NCBI GenBank assembly: GCA_900768345.1
Contig: CAAGCO010000027.1
Coordinates: 1 to 60,187, forward strand
Source: Bacilli bacterium
GTDB taxonomy: Bacteria; Bacillota_I; Bacilli_A; RF39; UBA660
Length of the DNA: 60,187 bases
Direction of reading: 5' to 3'
Positions 8,865-17,969 of this stretch are shown here, one piece after another. The translations under genes and the position numbers were made by a program. The notes beneath the pieces are model-generated. The model did not search any database, was not told where the DNA came from, and saw nothing but the letters and a program-made list of their open reading frames with translations. The first letter of the stretch is position 1. Every line of letters starts with the position of its first letter.

Positions 8865-11114
8865 ATGAAAAGATTTAATAAAGACATAAAAACTGGATTA
8901 ACTAAAAGTGAAGTAAAATATCAAATAGATAGTGGTAACGTTAACAAAGATACAACAATTCCAACTAAGAGCATAAGTACCATTATACTAAGTAATATAT
9001 TTACTCTTTTTAACATGTTAAATTTATCTTTAGGAATCATAGTATTCTTAACAGGGAGTTATAAAAACTTATTATTTTTAGGTACAGTTATAACAAATAC
9101 AATTATTAGTATAGTACAAGAATTAAGAGCTAAAAAAGAAGTAGATACATTATCATTAATGTGTGAACCAAAAGTAACAGTTGTAAGAGACTCTAAAGAA
9201 TCAGAAATAGGTGTAAATGATATAGTACTTGATGATATTATTAAATACAAATTAGGAAATCAAATAGTAGTAGATTCAATAATATTAGATGGAGTAGTAG
9301 AAGTAAATGAATCATTTATAACAGGTGAATCTGATCCGATAACGAAGAAAAAAGGAGATACTATATTATCAGGAAGTTTTGTAATTTCTGGTAATTGTTT
9401 TGCTCGAGTAGAACACATCAAAGAAGATAATTATAGTTCAAAGATATCAAAAGAAGCAAAATATATAAAGAAAGTAAATTCAGTACTTTTAGATTCACTT
9501 AATACGATAATTAAAGTATTATCTTGGGTAATTATTCCACTTGGAATATTGTTATTTATTAACCAATATTTCACACTTAAAAGTTCATTAGATATGGCTA
9601 TCATTAACACAGTTGCGGCGTTAATTGCGATGATACCTGAAGGGTTAGTACTATTAACAAGTACAGTTCTAGCAGTTAGCGTAATTAGATTATCTAAACA
9701 AAAAGTATTAGTAAAACAATTATATTGTATAGAAACACTAGCAAGAGTAGACACTATTTGTTTTGATAAAACAGGTACTTTAACAAAAGGTGATATGGAA
9801 GTAAAAGATGTAATTACTTTAAATAATGATTATGAAATTAATGAAATAATGAATAATATTTGTGGAAACTTTGAAGATGATAATGCAACAATGATAGCAT
9901 TAAAAAAATATTTTAAAAATAAAAATTATAAAAAAGCAGATGAAGTAATACCATTTTCATCAGATAAAAAATATTCAGGAATTAAACTTGATAATAAAAC
10001 TTATATTTTGGGCGCACCAGAATTTGTAACAAAAGAAAAAGTGAATTTAGAAAAATATGAAGACTATAGAGTACTTATGTTAGTCGATAAAAGTGAAAAT
10101 GATAATGTAATAGGCTTAATTCTTTTAGAGGATAAACTAAGAGAAGAAGCATCAAAAACAATAAAATATTTTACTAAAGAGGGAGTAGATATAAAAATAA
10201 TATCAGGTGATAACCCAAGAACTATAAGAAGAATAGTAAAAAGATTAGGATTAGATTTTGATAAATATGTTGATGCTAGTAAACTAACTGATGAAGAATT
10301 AAAAAAATGCGTGGATGATACTACAATATTTGGAAGAGTAACACCATTTCAAAAAAGAATTATTATTAAAGAATTAAAAAGATTAGGACATACCGTAGCT
10401 ATGGTAGGAGATGGAGTAAATGATGTACTAGCTCTTAAAGAATCAGATTGTAGTATAGCTCTTGCTTGTGGTAGCACAGCTGCATATAATGTATCAGACT
10501 TAGTATTGTTAAATTCCGACTTCACATCTATTCCGAGTATAGTAGAAGAAGGAAGAAGAACTATAAATAATATAGAAAAATCAGCAAGTTTATTTATTGT
10601 TAAAACAGGATATGCTATAATGCTTGCATTAATATTTATGATAATTCCATATAATTATCCATTTATACCAGTACAATTAACATTAACTAATGCTCTTACA
10701 ATTGGAATTCCATCATTCATACTAGCATTAGAACCAAATAAAAAGAAAGTAACAGGCAACTTCTTAACAAATGTATTTAAAAAAGCAATACCAACATCAT
10801 TTATAATAGTTTTATCAATAATGATAATTACATTCTTACCATTTAGCTTTATCGAAAAATCAACACTATCACTTATAACAGTAGCATCAGTTGGATTTAT
10901 TCATATTTATAGAGTATGTTATCCACCAAAAAAATATCATTTAGTTATGATGAGTATATTGATGACTTTGTTTATAATGGGAATACTATTATTTAAAAAG
11001 TTATTCTCACTTGCATCATTAAATATTATAATGTTATTAACAATGACTTTATTAATAGGATTATCTATTGCTATATTTGAAGTTATAGATAGATATAATA
11101 CTAAGATAAAATAA
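8865..11114 (+). CDS. P-type cation-transporting ATPase
   Basis: P-type ATPase (749 aa) pumping a cation across the membrane; the ion cannot be fixed from sequence. Visible in order: actuator motif VNESFITGESDPI (TGES), the membrane motif MIPEGLVLLTS (PEGL, as in Ca/Mg-type P2 pumps), phosphorylation motif FDKTGTLTKGD (Asp near residue 301), a short nucleotide-binding domain with GAPE, and MVGDGVNDVLALK near 515, then several C-terminal membrane helices. The pattern PEGL followed by CIETLARVD resembles the Exp7-type streptococcal ATPases. Start is the ATG immediately after an extended -10, so translation is probably leaderless. Confidence 0.9.
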   Translation: MKRFNKDIKTGLTKSEVKYQIDSGNVNKDTTIPTKSISTIILSNIFTLFNMLNLSLGIIVFLTGSYKNLLFLGTVITNTIISIVQELRAKKEVDTLSLMCEPKVTVVRDSKESEIGVNDIVLDDIIKYKLGNQIVVDSIILDGVVEVNESFITGESDPITKKKGDTILSGSFVISGNCFARVEHIKEDNYSSKISKEAKYIKKVNSVLLDSLNTIIKVLSWVIIPLGILLFINQYFTLKSSLDMAIINTVAALIAMIPEGLVLLTSTVLAVSVIRLSKQKVLVKQLYCIETLARVDTICFDKTGTLTKGDMEVKDVITLNNDYEINEIMNNICGNFEDDNATMIALKKYFKNKNYKKADEVIPFSSDKKYSGIKLDNKTYILGAPEFVTKEKVNLEKYEDYRVLMLVDKSENDNVIGLILLEDKLREEASKTIKYFTKEGVDIKIISGDNPRTIRRIVKRLGLDFDKYVDASKLTDEELKKCVDDTTIFGRVTPFQKRIIIKELKRLGHTVAMVGDGVNDVLALKESDCSIALACGSTAAYNVSDLVLLNSDFTSIPSIVEEGRRTINNIEKSASLFIVKTGYAIMLALIFMIIPYNYPFIPVQLTLTNALTIGIPSFILALEPNKKKVTGNFLTNVFKKAIPTSFIIVLSIMIITFLPFSFIEKSTLSLITVASVGFIHIYRVCYPPKKYHLVMMSILMTLFIMGILLFKKLFSLASLNIIMLLTMTLLIGLSIAIFEVIDRYNTKIK

Positions 11115-11116
11115 TG

Positions 11117-11125
11117 TGGTATAAT
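11117..11125 (+). promoter_or_regulatory. extended -10 promoter of rdgB
   Basis: TGGTATAAT with TATAAT at 11120-11125; GGTAGAGGTGA ribosome binding site follows before the ATG at 11152. Confidence 0.5.
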
Positions 11126-11151
11126 TAAATAGACAAGGTAGAGGTGATTTT

Positions 11152-11730
11152 ATGGAAGTTATAGTAGCAACAAATAATAAGTTTAAAATTAGTGAAATAA
11201 AAAGTATATTTAGTGAAGATACAATTTATACTTTGAAAGATAAAAAGATTGATAAAGAAGTAGAAGAGGATGCAGATACATTTTTAAGAAATGCTAAAAA
11301 GAAAGCACATGAAATTTATAATATAGCTTCTGTGCCAGTCATTGCAGATGATTCAGGACTTTGTGTTAATGCTTTAAATGGTTTTCCAGGAGTAATGACA
11401 CATAGATTCTTAGGAGAAAATGCAACAGACAAAGATAGAAATGAATATATTATTAATGAAGTGAAAAAATGTGATGACAAGAGTGCTAAAGTTGTATGTG
11501 AACTTGTTTACTATAATGGAGAAGATACAATAGTTGGAGAAGGCATCATCGAAGGAAATATAACAGATTCAAGAAGAGGAGATAATGGTTTTGGATTCGA
11601 TGAAATATTTGAACTTCTAGATGGAAGAACTTTAGCTGAACTTACTCCTGAAGAAAAAAATAAAAAGAGTGCAAGATTTTTAGCAGCAAAAGATTTAAAA
11701 GAAAAATTAGAACAAAAAGGAATTTATTAA
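11152..11730 (+). CDS. rdgB: XTP/dITP pyrophosphatase RdgB (Ham1 family)
   Basis: Ham1/RdgB nucleotide pyrophosphatase that removes ITP, dITP and XTP from the pool. The N-terminal substrate-binding motif VIVATNNKFKISEIK is at residues 3-17, the active-site segment VIADDSGLCVNALNGFPGV near 64, and GDNGFGFDEIF, ELTPEEKN and SARFLA occur in order near the end. 192 aa is full length. Own promoter and terminator; it precedes the split amidase but is not coupled to it. Confidence 0.93.
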   Translation: MEVIVATNNKFKISEIKSIFSEDTIYTLKDKKIDKEVEEDADTFLRNAKKKAHEIYNIASVPVIADDSGLCVNALNGFPGVMTHRFLGENATDKDRNEYIINEVKKCDDKSAKVVCELVYYNGEDTIVGEGIIEGNITDSRRGDNGFGFDEIFELLDGRTLAELTPEEKNKKSARFLAAKDLKEKLEQKGIY

Positions 11731-11760
11731 AACATATATTAGCAAAATATATGTTTTTTC
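11729..11760 (+). terminator. terminator after rdgB
   Basis: 11-bp stem AAAACATATAT/ATATATGTTTT (11729-11739/11747-11757) with 7-nt loop and a T-run that overlaps and continues the 3' arm. Confidence 0.8.
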
Positions 11761-11782
11761 ATACAATAAATTAGGTGATTAT

Positions 11783-12067
11783 ATGGCTTTAAAAGGAATT
11801 GTTATAGATCCAGGACATGGAGGAACTGATCCAGGAGCAGTTTCAAATGGACTTAAAGAAAAAGATTTTACACTACGCATAAGTAAATACATGTATGATA
11901 GATTAAAAGAACTAGGAGTACCAGTTAGACTAACAAGAGATAGTGATGTAACATTAAGTCCTAAAGAAAGAATTAATAAAGTGCAAAGCTTTTTTGGAGA
12001 TAGTAAAGATGTAGTAGTTGTTTCTAATCACTTAAATGCAGGAGGTCATAAGTTTAGTTACCATTAG
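11783..12067 (+). pseudogene. Amidase_3 N-acetylmuramoyl-L-alanine amidase, 5' half (split by element)
   Basis: First 88 codons of a zinc amidase that cuts the MurNAc-L-Ala bond of peptidoglycan. DPGHGG (zinc His), KEKDF (zinc Glu) and SNHLNAGG (second His) are present, then the frame enters the inserted element and stops after six foreign codons at TAG 12065-12067. The missing catalytic Glu and the LysM domains lie in 20706-21653. Joining base 12046 to 20706 gives NAGGGDGAEVIYALRN, the normal continuation of this family, and one frame of 403 aa. The truncated 94-aa product should be inactive. RBS AGGTGAT precedes the ATG. Confidence 0.92.
12042..12067. other. left attachment junction (attL-type site)
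   Basis: GAGGT at 12042-12046 is shared with 20701-20705. Bases 12047-12067 form one arm of an imperfect inverted repeat with 20681-20701 (16 of 21 positions match as reverse complement). Host sequence is to the left (amidase codons N-A-G-G). Confidence 0.8.
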
Positions 12068-12284
12068 ATAATTTAATTGGTTATTAAGATGGCCAAATTA
12101 AGTCAAAATGGTTATTACTAAATTGTTTAAAATGATACATTACAAAAGAATAAATAGTTATACAATTGGATATTTAAACGTGTCCGTAAATTAGAACTAA
12201 ACAAACGAAGTTTAATCTTAACGATTTGTTGTTTGATATAAAAAAATATGATAAAATTAATATATTGAAGGAGTTGATTCTGTT
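12068..12284 (+). promoter_or_regulatory. promoter region of the defence module
   Basis: 217 bp with no gene. A promoter is visible: -35 TTGTTT (12229-12234), 17-bp spacer, -10 TAAAAT (12252-12257) with an upstream TG. An imperfect inverted repeat, AAACAA (12199-12204) with TTGTTT (12229-12234), overlaps the -35 and could be an operator. GAAGGAG (12267-12273) is the ribosome binding site. Confidence 0.5.
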
Positions 12285-13709
12285 ATGAAATTAAGTGATG
12301 ATTGTAAAAAAAAATGTCAGATTTTTACTCCTAAGAATAACGTAAAAGAAATGTTGGATTGGATTGGTTATAAAGAAAATCTATACGGAAAAAAAATTAT
12401 TGAACCAAGTTGTGGCCAAGGCAATATACTTATTGAAGTAGTTGAAAGATATATCATGGATTGCTTGAATAATAATTATTCAAAAGAAGATATTGGAAAA
12501 GGATTATCGCAAGATATTTATGCTATTGAATATGATTTTAAACATTATAATAAATGCATAGATAATATTAATCAAGTTTTAAAAAAATATAATATTGATG
12601 GAGTAAATTGGAAAGTATATTGTGAAGACTCTTTAAAATTTAATTTAAGTATAAAATTTGATTATGTCGTTGGCAATCCACCTTATATTAGTTATAAAAT
12701 GTTAGATGAACAAACGAGAAAATATGTTAAAGATAATTTTAAAACTTGCACAAAAGGAAAATTTGATTATTGTTATCCGTTTATTGAAAAGGGAGTTGAA
12801 TTATTAAAAAAAGGAGGAAAAATTGCTTTTTTAATTCCAGGTAGTATTTTTAAAAATGTATTTTCTAGCAAGTTAAGAGAATATTTAAAAGAAGATATAA
12901 CAGATATTTATGATTATGCTACAAAGAAGTTGTTTAACGAATATGCAACTGGAGAAAAGAAGAAAATTCTTACCTCTTCTATAATTTTTATTTTAAAAAA
13001 AGGAAGTAAACCTGATACATTAAATTATTACAATTTAGATAATAAGAACAAGATAAAAATAGATAAGAAAAAATTAAGTGCAAAATGGATTTTTAACGAA
13101 ATTACTATCGGTGAAAAAAGATTTGGTGATTATTTTAAAGTTTCAAATTCAATTGCAACTTTATGTAATAAAGCTTATGTTATTACTGAGGAAGATGAAA
13201 TATTTTATAATAAGATTGAAAAGAAGATTATAAAAAATGCTGTGAGCCCCAAAAGTATAGAATTAAGTAAAAAAGAAAAGATAATATTTCCATATTATTA
13301 TAATTCAAATGGTGACTTAATCAGAATAGATAAAGAAACATTTTCGAAAAAATTTCCTTGCGTCGAAAAACATTTGAGTAAGTTTACTACTGAATTAAAT
13401 AATAGAAAGTTTGATAAAAATATACAATGGTTTGAATATGGTAGAAGTCAAGCATTAAACGATATGAATAAATCAAAATTGTTATTATCAATTATAGTTA
13501 CTGGAAAAATTAAACCGTATATTTTATCAGAAGACACTATACCATATTCCGGAATATATATAATACCTAAAAAAGATATGACGTTAGATATGGCTAAAGA
13601 TATTCTTGAATCCGATGAATTCTTAGATTATATAAAAAGTGTTGGTATTAATGCAAGCGGGGATTCGTATAGAATCACAAGCAAAGATATAAGCAATTAC
13701 TATTTTTAA
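12285..13709 (+). CDS. N6-adenine DNA methyltransferase (gamma class)
   Basis: 474-aa DNA methyltransferase of the TaqI/Eco57I-like gamma class, expected to transfer a methyl group from AdoMet to N6 of adenine. Motif I EPSCGQGNIL is near residues 40-49, and motif IV NPPY, the catalytic loop, near 131-134 (VVGNPPYISY). FLIPGSIFKN follows. The C-terminal 250 residues would hold target recognition. I see no PD-(D/E)XK or other nuclease motif, so it is not a type IIG fusion; cleavage would have to come from the HNH protein downstream. First gene of a tight four-gene run (12 bp to the next start). Confidence 0.88.
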   Translation: MKLSDDCKKKCQIFTPKNNVKEMLDWIGYKENLYGKKIIEPSCGQGNILIEVVERYIMDCLNNNYSKEDIGKGLSQDIYAIEYDFKHYNKCIDNINQVLKKYNIDGVNWKVYCEDSLKFNLSIKFDYVVGNPPYISYKMLDEQTRKYVKDNFKTCTKGKFDYCYPFIEKGVELLKKGGKIAFLIPGSIFKNVFSSKLREYLKEDITDIYDYATKKLFNEYATGEKKKILTSSIIFILKKGSKPDTLNYYNLDNKNKIKIDKKKLSAKWIFNEITIGEKRFGDYFKVSNSIATLCNKAYVITEEDEIFYNKIEKKIIKNAVSPKSIELSKKEKIIFPYYYNSNGDLIRIDKETFSKKFPCVEKHLSKFTTELNNRKFDKNIQWFEYGRSQALNDMNKSKLLLSIIVTGKIKPYILSEDTIPYSGIYIIPKKDMTLDMAKDILESDEFLDYIKSVGINASGDSYRITSKDISNYYF

Positions 13710-13721
13710 GTAGGTGATAAA

Positions 13722-16175
13722 ATGAAAAAAATAAAATTTAATGTTTCGTCAAAGACAGCAAGACTTATAGGTAGAGAAAACATTTCTGATTCAAACGGTG
13801 CAATAATAGAATTAGTTAAAAATGCTTATGATGCGGATGCAGAAAGCGTTTATATAGAATTTAATATAATTTTTGAAAAAATTCCAGATAAAATTACAAT
13901 ATCTGAAAATAAAAAGTATTTTAATGAACAAGAATACAATACATTAATATCATTTTATAATCAAAATGGAGATATTTTATTTAAGAAAGATAATCTTACT
14001 GATGAGCAAGAAGATATTTTGAAAAATTTATTATTTAGTAAAAATAGTATTATTATTTTAGATAATGGTACTGGAATGAATGAGCAAATTATTAAGACTA
14101 TATGGATGAACATTGGAACAAGTGATAAAGAGATAAATGCTTATAGTAAAAAAGGAAGAATAAAGACAGGAGCAAAGGGTATAGGGAGATTTGCTTTAGA
14201 AAAATTATCACAAAGAACGACAGTTTACTCGAAGACAAATGCTGATAAATTGGTATATTGGTCTCTTGATTGGATGCAATTTGATAAAAAAGATTTATTG
14301 GATGAAATAAATGCTGACGTTGAAGTATTAGATTATAGTTTTTCTGATATTGTTTCACAGTATATTAATATGCCTGACTTGAGTCAAAATAATATTACAC
14401 TTAATTCAGGTACTCTAATTATTCTCTCAGGGACAAGAGAAATATGGGGGGATAGAATTTTCAGTAGGATTAACAATAATCTTAATAGTATAAATCCTTT
14501 TGGTAGTGTCGATACATTTAATGTATATATTAATAATGTTATGAAAAAACAATACAATTATTGTCCACAAAACACATTTTTATCAGAAGAAGATTACGAT
14601 TACATAATAAATGCAGAATACGATGGTAATAAAAATATCCGTATTACTTTAACAAGAAATGAAGTAGATTTGTTAGCAACTAATGAACAAGGAATAATTA
14701 ATGCTAAGTCGTATAATCTTGATATAAATGATTTTTGGAAGAGGGATGCTTTCAAAATATCACCATATAAAAAAGAAGAATATTCATCTACTTTAGATAA
14801 AACATATGATGTAGTTGATTTAGTAAATGAAACTTCATTTGATGAAATTAAAAAGATAGGTAAATTTAGTCTTCAATTTTATTTTTTAAAATCAGGTAAA
14901 AGTGAATTTAGTATTATTAAAAGCATAAAAGTAAATAGAAGAAAAAAATTGCTATCAACTTTTTCCGGTATCAAAATATATAGAGATAATTTTAAAGTTA
15001 GGCCATACGGAGAAGAAGGACCAATGTATGATTGGTTACAATTAGGTTCTCGTGTTCAAAAAAGTCCAGCTGGAATTGCCCATCCAACTGGTTCTTGGAG
15101 AGTAAATACATATCAATTAATAGGAAATGTAAATATAAGTAGAATAGATAATCCAAATTTAGTGGATATGGCAAACAGAGAAGGACTCGCCTTAAACGAT
15201 ACTTACTATTTATTTGTTGAGTTAATTCAAAATATTATTTCAAAGTTTGAATATGATAGACAGTATATATATAGAGAATATGGTGCATGGCTTAAAAAAA
15301 ACTTAGATGTTATAAATCCAACATCTTTAATACAAAAAAGTATAATTGATGAAAAAGAGAAAAATCAAAAGAATGAACTTGATTTTTCAAAAGAAGAATA
15401 TAAAGAAGCAATATATCAAACTACAAATGAGAAAAAAAAATCTGTTGATACGCAAAGAATTTTAATGAATTTTAGCTCTGTTGGAGTAACTGCAAACACT
15501 TTTGCTCATGAAATGAAGAGTGTATCTACCAATCTATCGACCAGAAGCAGACAATTAAAAATCTGTATTGATAATATTTTGCAAAATAATGAATTTGAAG
15601 GGCCAGAGTTTTTGAACCCATACACTCCTTTAGAAAACGGTGAACAACATGATATATTGTTAAGTAAGTGGTTAAAGCTAATTATGGATAGCGTAAGTAA
15701 GATTAATTCTAAGAGTGAAAAAATATCATTATTAGATTTCTTTAAAGAATTATATGATGATTGGAATGGGTTGCTTGGTAAAAAATCAATAACACTTAAT
15801 GTTCCTAATGATAATGATTGTTATATTAATTGTGAAAAAATAGATTTATATTTAATATTTAATAATCTTATATTAAATTCAGCGTATTTTTTGGAGCATA
15901 AAATTACTGGGAATGAACGTTTGATTGATATATCTTTTAAGGAAGAAAAAGAAGATATAATTTTTATGTTTGAAAATAATGGTCCAAAATTAGACAAAAA
16001 ATATGATAGTACTCCTGATATAATATTTGAAGCGGGAGAAACAACGAAAGACAATGGAACTGGGCTTGGTTTATGGATATGTAAAGAATCGGTTCAAAGA
16101 AATAATGGTGAGATTCATGTTGTACCTAGTGATAGTGGATTTAAAATTGAAATAAGGTGGCCAAAGGTGGAATAA
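13722..16175 (+). CDS. dual-GHKL protein: MORC/MutL-like ATPase plus histidine-kinase-like core
   Basis: 817 aa. An N-terminal GHKL ATPase of the Hsp90/MutL/MORC kind has ELVKNAYDAD (N box, about residues 31-40), IIILDNGTGMNE (about 110-121) and KGIGRFALEK (about 154-163). A middle region of about 350 residues has no motif I recognise. Near residue 596 a histidine lies in FAHEMKSVSTNL, resembling a DHp phospho-acceptor H-box. The end is a second, HATPase_c-type ATP-binding domain: N-box LIFNNLILNSAYF near 712, FENNGPKL near 745, and GTGLGLWICKESV near 785. No membrane segment, so cytoplasmic. With the receiver gene two bases downstream, a phosphotransfer pair is likely; autophosphorylation is an inference. 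MORC/MutL-like ATPases are known companions of restriction-modification operons. Confidence 0.82.
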   Translation: MKKIKFNVSSKTARLIGRENISDSNGAIIELVKNAYDADAESVYIEFNIIFEKIPDKITISENKKYFNEQEYNTLISFYNQNGDILFKKDNLTDEQEDILKNLLFSKNSIIILDNGTGMNEQIIKTIWMNIGTSDKEINAYSKKGRIKTGAKGIGRFALEKLSQRTTVYSKTNADKLVYWSLDWMQFDKKDLLDEINADVEVLDYSFSDIVSQYINMPDLSQNNITLNSGTLIILSGTREIWGDRIFSRINNNLNSINPFGSVDTFNVYINNVMKKQYNYCPQNTFLSEEDYDYIINAEYDGNKNIRITLTRNEVDLLATNEQGIINAKSYNLDINDFWKRDAFKISPYKKEEYSSTLDKTYDVVDLVNETSFDEIKKIGKFSLQFYFLKSGKSEFSIIKSIKVNRRKKLLSTFSGIKIYRDNFKVRPYGEEGPMYDWLQLGSRVQKSPAGIAHPTGSWRVNTYQLIGNVNISRIDNPNLVDMANREGLALNDTYYLFVELIQNIISKFEYDRQYIYREYGAWLKKNLDVINPTSLIQKSIIDEKEKNQKNELDFSKEEYKEAIYQTTNEKKKSVDTQRILMNFSSVGVTANTFAHEMKSVSTNLSTRSRQLKICIDNILQNNEFEGPEFLNPYTPLENGEQHDILLSKWLKLIMDSVSKINSKSEKISLLDFFKELYDDWNGLLGKKSITLNVPNDNDCYINCEKIDLYLIFNNLILNSAYFLEHKITGNERLIDISFKEEKEDIIFMFENNGPKLDKKYDSTPDIIFEAGETTKDNGTGLGLWICKESVQRNNGEIHVVPSDSGFKIEIRWPKVE

Positions 16176-16176
16176 T

Positions 16177-16839
16177 ATGAAAGAATATAAAATTGGAATT
16201 ATTGAAGATGATTTAGAAGAATTAAACTCAATCAAAAGAACAATATATACTCATTTATCATTGACTCATACTATTTTGTATAAAGATTATACATTTAGTA
16301 ATGAAAATATAAATTATGATGATATTATAGATGAAATAAAAAAAGATATTCTTGATAACAAAATAATGCTATTAATTATTGATAATAAATTAGTTATTGA
16401 GGGTAATAGACTAAAAGGAACTTCAATTTATGCAAAAGTAAAAAAGAATGCTAGTGATTTTCCAGTTATTATTATGACTAATTATAGAGATGAAGCATAC
16501 GATAGTGATTATGTAGATCCAGATAAAGTTTATGATAAAGAAAAATTCTTTATGAATGGGGAATATACTGAAGAAAAAATTAAATCTATTTGTTTGTTAG
16601 TTGATAAATATACGAAATTAAAAAACAATATAATCGCTGAAAAAAATAGATTAATTAATGAATATAAAAGCGAAGATTCAAATGAAGGACAAGATAAACT
16701 GAATGAATTATTGAAGGTTGAACTTGAAATGAAAAAATATACTCCAGTAGAAACAACATATTTGGAACAGCTGATATCTCCTGATTATGTGAGAGAAATA
16801 ATTGGATTATTAGATGAAATTAAAGATAAATTAGACTAA
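16177..16839 (+). CDS. receiver-domain (response-regulator-like) protein without DNA-binding output
   Basis: 220-aa protein. IGIIEDDLEE (acidic pocket, residues 6-15), LLIIDNKL with the candidate phospho-acceptor Asp69, VIIMTNYRDE (Thr near 101) and a Lys near 127 together match a REC domain. The C-terminal part (about 150-220) is charged and helical with coiled-coil character (LNELLKVELEMKKY) and shows no helix-turn-helix, so it likely acts by protein contact and not as a transcription factor. It starts two bases after the GHKL/HK gene (TAATATG), which argues for a cognate pair. Its partner or target may be the HNH nuclease 21 bp downstream. Confidence 0.78.
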   Translation: MKEYKIGIIEDDLEELNSIKRTIYTHLSLTHTILYKDYTFSNENINYDDIIDEIKKDILDNKIMLLIIDNKLVIEGNRLKGTSIYAKVKKNASDFPVIIMTNYRDEAYDSDYVDPDKVYDKEKFFMNGEYTEEKIKSICLLVDKYTKLKNNIIAEKNRLINEYKSEDSNEGQDKLNELLKVELEMKKYTPVETTYLEQLISPDYVREIIGLLDEIKDKLD

Positions 16840-16860
16840 TATTTAAAGTGGTGTGTTGTT

Positions 16861-17499
16861 ATGAAGTATAAAGACTTTAGAAATTTTAAAATAGAGAGAA
16901 ATTGTACAAAAAAATATATTCAATATAGATCTTATTTACCGTATTTAGGTGAAGATTTTAAACATAGATGTGCATATTGCAATATGCATGATGAAATTAT
17001 AACTGAAAATTATCGCGTAGATCATTTTATTCCACAAACCGTTCTTATAAATACAGATAAGGAAAGTTTAATTTATGATTATAACAATTTAATGTATTGC
17101 TGTCCAAAATGCAATGGTACAAAAAGTTCTCAATATAAAGGGAATATACACGACGGCAGTTATAATAACGAATTGTTTTATAACCCTGTTGAAGTTGATT
17201 ATAATAAAATATTTTATAGAAATGAATATGGTGGGATTTCATCCGAGGACAAAAAGGGGAAGGAAATGATTATAAACTTAAAACTATTTTCACCTATATA
17301 TAATTTTTCATTTCTAATTGAAGAGATAACAGAAACGTTAGAAAAATTAAATAAAAAAATAGAGACAACAACAGATATTTCTGAAAAAGAGAAATATAAT
17401 GAAATATACAGGCGATTAGATTCATTTCTATTAAAGATTAGAAGGTTATTTAATAGTAATTATTATAATAATTCTATTAGAAGAAATATTAGCCAATAA
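16861..17499 (+). CDS. HNH endonuclease
   Basis: 212-aa HNH nuclease, the probable effector of the module. A zinc-binding CAYC is near residue 37, the catalytic VDHFIPQ near 53-59 with the core His, and NNLMYCCPKCNGTKS near 75-89 supplies the N and second Cys pair. The arrangement resembles the HNH family that includes PtuB of Septu. The C-terminal 90 residues are helical and of unknown role. Short GTG-rich spacer upstream; ATG chosen as the first start. It could cut unmethylated or phage DNA under control of the upstream proteins; that is inference. Confidence 0.83.
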   Translation: MKYKDFRNFKIERNCTKKYIQYRSYLPYLGEDFKHRCAYCNMHDEIITENYRVDHFIPQTVLINTDKESLIYDYNNLMYCCPKCNGTKSSQYKGNIHDGSYNNELFYNPVEVDYNKIFYRNEYGGISSEDKKGKEMIINLKLFSPIYNFSFLIEEITETLEKLNKKIETTTDISEKEKYNEIYRRLDSFLLKIRRLFNSNYYNNSIRRNISQ

Positions 17500-17554
17500 T
17501 AATATTTTAAAGTAAAATTGAAATGATTTAACAAAAATATATTTATTATTATAA

Positions 17555-17758
17555 ATGTTTTCAAGAAGATTAACTTCTTCTTTTTTTTTCATAAATCTAA
17601 AATTATTATATGGCATAATATTAGTATTATCATATGTAAGAGATTATTGTTTTGCAGATAATACTTATTTAGCAGAAACATTAAATACAACTAATAGAAC
17701 AATTACAAGATTAATAAAAGAATTAAAAGATAGTAATTATATTTATATTACTAATTAA
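17555..17758 (+). pseudogene. decayed HTH protein, probable replication-initiator remnant
   Basis: 67-aa frame whose second half, CFADNTYLAETLNTTNRTIT, is the helix-turn-helix (HTH_36-like) found in plasmid or element replication and DnaD-type proteins. The frame stops right after the HTH, and the same frame continues past the stop with plausible coding (KHKRKYILKM) before another stop. The N-terminus is odd and next to a run of eight or more T (17580-17589), a likely frameshift site. Interpreted as a broken gene of the element. Confidence 0.5.
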
Positions 17759-17969
17759 AAACATAAAAGAAAATATATATTAAAGATGTATCAATATCAT
17801 CCATAGACATAGAAGATTTATTCTAAAGGTATGAATGATTTTTTTTAATAAGGATATAAGCATCTAATATATATAATGAATATAAAATAAAAAATATTAA
17901 TAATTATAAAATAAGTATTTAAACTAGTTTAGATATTTAAAACAGAATTTATAAGAAAGAAGGAAACAT

